Positions 55,527-64,000 of a stretch of DNA of 64,000 nt are shown here, in pieces. Source of the stretch: Erigeron canadensis (lineage: Eukaryota; Streptophyta; Magnoliopsida; Asterales; Asteraceae); assembly GCF_010389155.1 (NCBI RefSeq), contig NC_057768.1, positions 18,287,664-18,351,663 on the forward strand. Direction: 5' to 3'. Within the stretch, counting starts at the first letter, position 1; every line of letters begins with the position of its first letter. The notes under the pieces are model-generated. The model was given only the letters and a program-made list of their open reading frames with translations. It was not told the DNA's origin and ran no database searches. Position numbers and translations under genes: made by a program.

Positions 55527-58287
55527 TTCTCCCCTTTAGTGATATATTGTAATGAATGAAGTACGTGTTATTTTTTCTTGTAGGAATTAAGTTGATGAGC
55601 CCGATGGTGAAGACAATTGGTGTGATGAAACAAGTCTTCAAAGCTTTCTCATTGTCTCTGGAGAACTTGAATCAATCTTGGTCTTTGGACTTCTTGTAGT
55701 TAAAACATGATGAAATTCTCAATGTTCTGTTTGAACAGAGAATAAGATGAATGAGTCTAGAATCTTTGAAAATTGTTGAACCGTGAATCAGAGTTGTTTT
55801 TTGAAGTGCGGAAGGTATAAATTTGGCTTTGGTTTTTCAATCTTCGATTCTTGAATGAAAATTTGTTTCCTTGGAATGAAGTATCAAAAACTTAAACTCT
55901 CCCCCTTGATATATGCCTTGAATCTTCTTGATCAAGTATTATTATATGACTTTGAAGATCTTGAATGAAATGTGTTGATGAAGACTCTTTCGAAGTTTTA
56001 CATCTTTGTCTTGAATCTTCCAATCAATCTTTCAACTTTTGTAGCTTTGATCTTTGTCATTTTGACTTAAACACTTTGGAGAGTAAACTTTTGAACAAAA
56101 CTTTAAATTAATCATGCTCCCCCTTAATTCATGAGTGTAAGCATTTTGGAGCATCTTTGAACAATATCCTTATTTTCGATCTCATCCTTAAAAAACCTTT
56201 CAAGAGAACATATTTCGGCGGCAAAATTCACTTCTTTTTCAATCACAATTACATTTCATTTCATCTTTTTCTTTCTTAATCAATCATAATCTTTTTCTCC
56301 CCCTCATAATGACAACGTTGGGAACCAATGTCATTATGCAAACATTGATTGATAAAATGTGAAAAGAAACCCTTTGCATGGTGGTTTTTGTGTTTGTGAG
56401 ATAAGAAATGAAAGACCATATAAGGATGATCCGTTAACATGTTCAAAAATCAAAAGGATTAATGAAATGACCGAAAGAAATGTATGACATTTTTCGGATT
56501 TCCTATGTATCATTGAATTATGCACAAAGCAATTTTCTAACATAGTTCGGTCTTGTAGCTTTTCAACTACGAAATTGCTTCAAAGAATAGAAATCATGGT
56601 CAGTGTCACCTAAGGCGTTCGATAACCATGTTCTACTATCCTTAAAGACTTTTTCTGAAAATTCCAAGGTCACAATAGACTTCTTGGTAATTCAATAATC
56701 ACACAGAGGTAATTATGAAACCTACTTTCAAAGCTGGAAGTGATGTTAGGAATGGTAGGATTTCCATTTGATCATCGTGAAATATCAATTAAGATATCAC
56801 TACAAATGTTCCGGCTATATCACATAGATATGCAATAATATCACAAAGATATGACTCAAATGTGTCTTAAGAAAAATGAATAAGGATCAAAATAATGATC
56901 AAGCAAGATAGCTCTAGACACAACGTGATCAAATGAAGTCGAGGACTGGAGCAGAATGTCTCCCTTTTCAATATCAACATCTTCCAAATGAAGAGTCAAT
57001 AGAAATGTGAAAATCTCCGTGAGAAATAAAACAAGCATTTGTTAAGAAACACTTGAGTGGTTAGGTAAAGATGTGCATCGCTTCATTGGGTCTATGAAGT
57101 CTTAATCAAGATATCAACAAATGACATCCGATATAAATGTGTTTTACCCGGCGATTTGAGAGTTTTAGGGAAGGATATCATTTTTTTTAACCCTTTTCTC
57201 ACAACATATCACCATAACCTCTCACTTTTCAACTTTACTCACTCCATCCTATTTGCACAAAACCATCATCACTCAAAATACCCTTACAATCTAAAGAGAG
57301 AATTGAATACTCCAGGGTTAGAACTTATCGATGATGATGAAGTTCATGGAGTGAACGAATCGCTCAAGTGCAAACTAAACACCGAACTTCAAATGTGTGT
57401 AAGAAAATGATTTGAAAACACATTTGAAGTTTTGAAAATTTTGAAATCACAAACTCCCCCTTAATCTATGGAAAGGTAGATCTTAAAAGTTTTCATAGAA
57501 AGGTAGAGCAAAAATTGGTTTTTGTGAAGTCAAAAAGAGTTTAAAAGTGAACAAGATTTTAATGAACACAAATTTTTGCGTCAACAACAATGTTCATAGT
57601 AAGACTACTCGAGAGTACACAAAGGCGTTCAATCCTTTGCATCTTACATCAACAAGTTGGATGCAAATGAAACATTTAAGCACAAATTTAACTCAATCAA
57701 TTGTTCAAGATGAGACAACTCGGGAGTACACAAAGGCGTTCAATCATTTGCTTCTCATATCAACAATTGAGAGTTTTTTGAAACATGAAATTCATTTGAA
57801 AAATTTGAAGTTGTTTGCAACAAAATCAAGACTCTTGAAGAGAATTGTTTGCAATTTCAATCAAATGAAAAATTGCTATTACACATACATATTCATATAA
57901 GACTACTTGGAAGTACACAAAGGCGTTCAATTCTGCGTTATCTTATATCAATCTATATGTATAGTAACACATTTTATACCAACTTTGAAATATAAATAAT
58001 TTCAAATAAGAACGGATTATGCACAAAGTATGCATAAGCCATTTTGAAATAAAAGGCTCAATGAAGAACGGGTTGCATACAGAATATATGCAAGCCATAA
58101 AGATATAAATAAAACTATGAAGCCCGGGTTACATACATAGCATATGTAAGCCACTTTGAAAAAGAAAAATAAAAAAAATTAAGAAAATATTTTTGTTATT
58201 TTTCAAAATTTTATATTTTTGTATTTGATTTTTGTCTTTTCAAATTTTGTATTTTGTTTTTCAAGAATGTATCAAAAACAAAATAAG
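55527..58287 (-). other. Cop-9 3' non-coding region
   Basis: No gene. Matches 25530-28464 of Cop-5 along most of its length, with repeated CT-rich plus-strand tracts (minus-strand polypurine tracts) at about 55899, 56118, 56298 and 57455. Bases 57812-57870 are identical to 59 bases of the NA-1 ORF (23820-23878) and absent from Cop-5. Confidence 0.85.
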
Positions 58288-59058
58288 TTAAGGTTCAAGA
58301 TTTAACATGCCAAGCTTAGAGATAAAAAAGTTAAACCTTTTCTCATCCAGTGGTTTAGTGAACAAATCTGCAAGCTGATAGTCAGCTCCCACAAAGTAGA
58401 GCTCTATATCACCTTTCTCAATATTTTCTTTGCGAAAATGATATCTCACATCAATATGCTTTGATCGAGAGTGGTTTACTGAGTTGACTGCAATAGAAGT
58501 GGCACTTTGAGATTCACAGTAGATGGGAATATGATCATATTTCAGACCATAATGAGTAAGTTGAGTCTTCATCCATAACACTTGAGCACAACAACTAGCC
58601 GCAGCCACATATTCAGCTTCAGCTGTTGATAGTGACACACAATTATGTTTCTTGGAAGACCAACTCACAATTTTATCACCCAAAAATTGTAAAGTACCAG
58701 AAGTGCTCTTGCCATCAAGCTTACAACCTGCATGATCTGCATCTGAATAGGCAGTTAAATTGAATCCGGTATCCTTTGGATACCAGAGACCTAAATTGGG
58801 TGTACCCTTCAGATAACGAAATATTCGTTTCATAGCATGAAAATGTAAATCAGTTGGAGCAGCTTGATACCTAGCACACATACATGTTGCAAACATTATA
58901 TCTGGGCGAGATGCTGTAAGATACAACAATGAACCAATCATACTTCTATATCTCTTTTGGTCAAATGGTTTCCCATTTTTATCAGTATTAATACTTGTAT
59001 GAGCAGCCATTGGAGTTGAAATTGAAGAACAAGTAGTCATATCAAACTTTTTCAACAT
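58288..59058 (-). pseudogene. Cop-9 RT thumb and RNase H
   Basis: 256 codons: [94 protein letters not shown]. RNase H is complete here, unlike Cop-5. The frame differs from RT by a small indel near 59060-59130. Confidence 0.88.
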
Positions 59059-59765
59059 GTCATGAATTCATTTACCTTGTGATATGAAAATACCATTTGG
59101 TAGTTGTTTGATTTGAAGACCCAAAAATAGTTCATTTCCCCAATCATGCTCATTTCAAAATGATTAACCATTAGAGATGAAAAGTTTTGACAAAATGTTT
59201 GACTGGTTGACCCAAAGATAATGTCATCAACATATATTTGGACAAGAAGAACATGCTTACCTTGTTTGCGAATGAATAGGGTAGGGTCAATTGTGCCTTT
59301 GGTAAAGCCACCTTTAATCAAGAAAGTAGATAAGGAATCATACCATGCTCGGGGTGCTTGCTTAAGACCGTAGAGAGCCTTGTCTAACCTGTAGACATGG
59401 TTTGGTCTTTTGGGATCAACAAAACCTTCTGGTTGTTCAACGTAAACTTCTTCTTTGAGATCACCATTCAAGAAAGCTGTCTTCACATCTATTTGAAACA
59501 CAGTGAAGTTTCTGAATGCAACATAAGCTAAGAAGATCTGAATGGCTTCCATTCTTGCAACTGGAGCAAAAGTTTCGTCAAAATCAACACCAGGTTGTTG
59601 GCAATAACCCTTTGCAACTAATCTCGCTTTGTTCCTTACTACCACTCCATTCTCATCCTTCTTGTTCTTGAAAATCCACTTTGTACCAATAGGTTCATTT
59701 TTCCTTGGGTTAGGAACTAATCTCCATACTTTCAGTCTCTCAAACTGAGCGAGTTCGTATTGCAT
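59052..59765 (-). pseudogene. Cop-9 reverse transcriptase
   Basis: 237 codons with the same motifs as Cop-5 ([47 protein letters not shown]). It loses frame after [10 protein letters not shown], where one base is missing against Cop-5. Confidence 0.9.
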
Positions 59766-59786
59766 AGCTTTGACCCATACGGGATC

Positions 59787-60746
59787 TCAAAGAGCTTCAG
59801 AAACAGTTTTGGGTTCAATGTTGCTAAGAGAAAGTGCAACAAGACACTCATTTACTGAAGTACGAGTAGTTACTCCGGCTTGTGGATCTCCAATAATGTT
59901 ATCAACAGGATGATCTTTTCGCATACGTGACCATTTGCGATCATGAGAAAGAGGATCTTGTTGATTGACATCAACATCATCATCATTAAAACCAGAGTTT
60001 TGCTGAGAGATGGAATCATAGCTTGGTAGAACAGCTTCCTCGTAAGATGGATGATCGAAGTCAAGAGGCACATATACATTTGGAGTGTTTATCGGATTGG
60101 TAGTCTGGGTAAATTGGGTAGGTTGTTCCTGAACATTCACTGGAGTAAAATTATCAGGAGAGGATTGAGAAGAAGAATCATTAAAAGAGGATGAAGAACT
60201 ACTTCTTGAAGAAGTAGCAACTTGCTCAACAGAACGTGATGATGATTCATGAAGGTTGTCAAGAACTGGATCATTGTTTGGAATTGGTCCAATGATGACT
60301 TGAGGTTCCTCATCATGAATCGGTTTTGAATTGTAGAATTCTTCAAAAAGAATGTCTAACTCATCACTCGTTGGAGCTGGAAACTTCTTGAATTTGGATG
60401 CTAAAATAGAAGTCCTTGATGAAGTACTTGAATCACTTGGACTATTATTTGTTGGTAGCAAACTTTCTTGCTCGAAAATCATGCCCGACATCTCATCAAA
60501 TCAAACATTCATTGTTTCTTGAATTGTATTTGTTCGGCGATTGTAGATTCGATAGGCAATTGATGTCTTGGAGTAACCAACAAAGTAACCTTCATCACCT
60601 TTCTTCTCGAACTTGAAGAGAGATTGTCGAAAAAGAACTTGAAGATTGTTGTCACAGAATTGTCCAACACTGAACAAGTTATGACTTAATCCTTCAACAT
60701 AGTGAACTTTCTTAATGACAATTTGCATTGCGTTCAATGTCGCCAT
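59787..60746 (-). pseudogene. Cop-9 integrase remnants and Ser-rich linker
   Basis: 60746-60501 joins the pre-integrase segment (HNLFSVGQFCDNNLQVLFRQ) directly to the post-core motif (KFEKKGDEGYFVGYSKTS). Compared with Cop-5, the zinc region and the whole catalytic core are deleted, about 870 bp without the MITE. The linker 60491-59787 carries Ser-rich and Asp/Glu-rich parts and [20 protein letters not shown] before RT. Confidence 0.85.
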
Positions 60747-60898
60747 AGCCTAAGATAGGAGCGAAATTGTTGTTACCAAATCGAACAGTTCCCATGAATC
60801 GAACAGTTCTTGAGCAATGCTTTATTGCCAGTCATGTGTTTTGAACACCGGAGTCGAGTATCCAAACACAGATGGTTATTTCCTGTAATCAAATAGAA
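60747..60898 (-). pseudogene. Cop-9 protease region
   Basis: On the minus strand matches the WILDSGCSKHMTG region of Cop-5 (32771 onward) but with frameshifts: one base is missing at about 60849 in the GGAGTCGAGTATCC stretch, and a short deletion lies at about 60800. Confidence 0.7.
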
Positions 60899-63800
60899 TT
60901 AACCGACTTTAGGTACCCACTTGAAGATGGGTCCTTTGTGGTTAGTTAGCACAGGCAGGGTATATAACTTAGGATATGCATACAAACATGCTTTTGAATC
61001 AACATACTTATTAACAAGCACATTATCAACAAGCACATTTGGATCAAACAAACGAATATTAACACACGAATCAAAAGTAACATGTCTACCACCATTCAAA
61101 CCATACAAATAAAAGCGAGAATTAACATTGTTTACAACATCACAAGGCATTGCCTTGGCATCATTAACATTTGATTTCAAAGATGACTTAAAAGATAAAT
61201 TGTTTGAAACATCATAAACAAACTTCTTCTTAATACCTGCTTTTCTCCTTTGCCTTTTCTTCTTTTTCTCAACTTTAGTGATCTTAGGTACTAATGACTT
61301 AGCTACCCATTTAGACTCACTAATCAAGCTCTTTCCACCTGTGGGATTGACACTAAGAAGATTAGAACAAGAATTTTGAAGAACTTTTATCTTTTTAGTC
61401 TCTTTTGAGGGTGCGGAAACTTCTTGTTTCTTAGGTTTATTAGGAGAAAACCAGCCATATATATCCCTATATCTAGTTGCACCATTTGTAGCATCCCTAG
61501 TTAGCAAAACTGAGCTAGACCTAGACACTTTAGAAATTGAACTAGAATGAGAGCTAGACGAAGAAACATTTGATTTGATTTTCAGAAGTTTCACTTTGTT
61601 GTATTTGATTTTGGTAATGGTCTCAACTTGTTTGGTTTTAACATGCTTTTCCAGGGTAGGACACTTTGTTTTTAACTTATTGATTCTTGGTTTGGTGATA
61701 GTTTTTGGTTCAGTCTTGACGGGTTTGGAAATAACCCGTTTCCTTGAATAATATGAAGTTGGAGCTTTGGAAAACGATTTTGGAGATTCCTCTTTTGATT
61801 CATCTTTGATTTTGGTAGATTCAATCTTTTTCTCAGTTTCAAAATCAAAAACATATTCTCCCTCCATAAATTTATCAAAATCATTTTTGATGAATGGTGA
61901 AACCGGAGAGATTTTTGAAAAATCAGGAATCTTGTTTTCCAACTTCACACTATGGGTAATCTCAGGAATGAAATCAACTTGAACTGACACATCTTTGGTT
62001 TCACAAGAAATTAAAGTAGAAGTATCAACACCTATACTAGCACTAAGCTTTGGGTGAACAACTAACTCTTCAGGAGACTCACAAGTGAAAAACCTAAAGT
62101 AGTACCATATCAAAACTAAACTATGCGTAAGTTCGTCATAAGATAAAACAGATTGCACATAATCATCAGCAACAGTAGCAGCATTTTGACATGAACACTC
62201 AAGAGAATCAGTCAAGGTTTGGGTGGAGGAAACAGTAGATGAAACACAAGTAGTCTGAGTGGAATGGTCTACTAGAGTACTTAGGTCAGTTTGAGTAGAG
62301 GCATCCATACAAACTTTCTTAGTATCCACAACAACTAATTTATCCTCCGAATTCAAACTTTGAGACTTAAGTTTTTCAATTTCATTTTGTTGAGATTTCA
62401 CCGTTTGTTGCAAACCTTCTATTTGTTTTTCCAAAATGGTAGATGGAACATACATTTTAGTAGGTTTAGGTGAATTACCAACTGACTCTTGGTTTTGAAA
62501 ATTCTTTCGAGTTATTTGAAGCACTAATAACATCATAGTTAACCAAAAAATCATTTTGTGGTAATTTCTCAACTTCATTAGTCTCAAAATCGTCATCCAG
62601 TGGACGAATAAATTGTTGTACCATACCAAGGCGAAGAAATCTTTCATCATACAAGGGTTCGATTTATTCTTTGGCTTTTTGTAATGGAGAGATATTCTCA
62701 AATCCGAACCCATGAAGAAGTTCCGATCTGTCAATCTTGGACTTGTTGAAATAGGCGGTAAAATCCAAAAGAGGGTTTTGTTCGACTTTATATAACTTCT
62801 CTTGATAGAAAAGTATATTCTTTTTAAATTCCTCTATTTGGTTTTGAAGAGTTTCAATCTCAACGCCTTTCAAGAAACAATTATGATTTAAATCAAAAAT
62901 CTTTCGTTCAAGTTCAATATTGTTAGGTTTGGATTCTAAAAGTTTCTTGTTAAGAATATCAACATCCATTTGTCTTGCATTGGCCCAAAGCCACTCATTG
63001 GTCTTTTGAATTTCTAGATCTTGATTGGCTTTTTCAAGATCATGAATGGTCTTTTCAAGTTTATAACACTTATGCAATAACTTAGAATCAGGAGAAGCAT
63101 TCAACTCACATTCTTTAACCAACATTTGTTCTTTGTAGGTTTGAAAATCTTGTTTAATTGTATCATAATCAAAAAGTAATTTCGAATGTTCTTCAAAGAG
63201 TTTTGAAAATTTACTTTTAGAAAATGAAATACTATTTTTCAACTTCTTATTTTTGTTGGCTAAAGATGTAATATGAGTTGTCAAGTTAGATAAAACTAAA
63301 TCAAACGACTCTCTATCATTAACTAAAGAAAAAGTAGAGTGTAGATTTACCTCATCATCCGGGTACTCTTCATCAGTGCTTTCAGCTTCAAATGCTTTGT
63401 TCTTGGCCAACTTCGCCATGAAGCACACATTTGCAGAGAGATCTTCATCTTCATCATCTGATAGCAAAAGCCACTTGTTATCTTCAGCCAGTAATGCATG
63501 ACCAGCTTCCACTTGCTTTGCTAAAAGCATCTTTTGCTTGTAGTACTCATAGTTTCTCTTGCGGGGTTGCTTGCAATCAATTGCAAAATGACCAGGAATA
63601 CCACAGTTGTAGCACTTTTTATCAGAAGCTTTCCCCTTCTCAACAACTTGTTTGTCATAACCTTCAACTTTCTTTTCCACTTGCTTGGATCCACTTGATT
63701 CACTTTGACCATTATTCTTTGAATGATAGTGTTCCTTCTTGGGAAATGCACTTGTAGAAGAAGTGCGGAGATTGTTGTTAGTTGGCCTTGCTTTGTAGTA

Positions 63801-63992
63801 CTATTTCTTGAAGTGCTTGGTAACTGCGGCAAGAGCTTGATATAATTCATCAGAAACATCATCTCTTGGAGCCAACATATCATCTCCCTCCTCATCAGAC
63901 GAAGAAACAACCAGCATTTGCCTTTTAAGAGCTTCAGAAACCTTCTTTTCAACAATTAATGCCAAAGGATCAGAAGATACAACTTCTGCCAT
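60899..63992 (-). pseudogene. Cop-9 gag
   Basis: Three overlapping frames from 63992 down. 63992-63521 holds the region before the knuckle. 63680-62664 holds the CCHC zinc knuckle CYNCGIPGHFAIDC (residues 23-36), the acidic LLLSDDEDEDLSANVCFMAK segment and a long coiled coil. 62734-60899 holds STQTD repeats (DASTQTDLST, DHSTQTTCVSS), then very basic KKKKRQRRKAGIKKK, the TRYRDIYGWFS motif and a final FKWVPKVG. This very long gag is typical of Sireviruses. The capsid part lies beyond the window. Confidence 0.83.
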
Positions 63993-64000
63993 TTTGTTTG

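Larger units (their letters stand above)
55218..64000 (-). mobile_element. Cop-9: minus-strand Sirevirus-like copia, 5' end outside
   Basis: 3' LTR (55218-55526), 2.8 kb 3' non-coding region, RNase H, RT, partial integrase, protease region, and long gag reaching the window edge. Same family as Cop-5. Left target copy would be ACATC (55213-55217). Main defects are a deletion of the integrase core and several frameshifts in gag and RT. Confidence 0.88.

Overview
The window reads as intergenic DNA from a plant nuclear genome, most likely a eudicot and probably of the daisy family (Asteraceae). That placement rests on the style of the copia polyproteins and on the large 3' ORFs, so it is an inference. 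I see no host gene, rRNA, tRNA gene or CRISPR array. Almost every base can be assigned to LTR retrotransposons nested in one another, plus two MITEs. Labels used below: Cop = Ty1/copia, Gyp = Ty3/gypsy, NA = non-autonomous, sL = solo LTR, LTR-K = an LTR-like block in Cop-7.

Layout, left to right. 1-1719: 3' end of a copia element (Cop-1, +). 1720-5949: broken 3' ORF and 3' LTR of Cop-2, split by a 2.6 kb solo LTR (sL1). 5950-11645: a second broken 3' ORF and 3' LTR (Cop-3), split by solo LTRs sL2 and sL3. 11646-21633: a minus-strand gypsy element of the Tat lineage with two RNase H domains (Gyp-1); its 5' LTR is split by solo LTR sL4. 21634-34984: 3' ORF and 3' LTR of Cop-4, holding a compound insertion at 21811-34130. 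That insertion is a young non-autonomous element (NA-1, +) joined to a minus-strand copia element (Cop-5), which itself holds a PIF/Harbinger-like MITE. 34985-36064: PBS and LTR of a truncated minus-strand copia (Cop-6). 36065-38557: LTR end, PBS and leader of a second gypsy-like element (Gyp-2). 38558-46272 and on: Cop-7 (+), same LTR family as Cop-4, with an LTR-like insertion (LTR-K) carrying a hairpin array and a Stowaway MITE. 47530-48982: an LTR-like block and a short duplication. 48983-55217: Cop-8 (+), cut by the LTR of Cop-9. 55218-64000: Cop-9 (-), same family as Cop-5, running off the right edge.

Target-site duplications give the nesting: CCTGA around sL1, CTGGT around sL2, GTTGA around sL3, TAAGA around the NA-1/Cop-5 compound, TTA and TA around the MITEs. 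When the inserts are ignored, the 3' ORFs of Cop-2, Cop-3 and Cop-4 read in frame across the gaps. Most coding regions are broken. The clear exception is the single intact 404-codon ORF of NA-1, whose two LTRs differ at one base in 255.

The least ordinary signal is a set of arrays of short hairpins in the LTRs or leaders of several different families. Each family has its own motif, and some stems change on both arms together. The clearest are at 41628-42177 (six hairpins, shared loop, different stems) and 22473-23210 (NA-1 leader).
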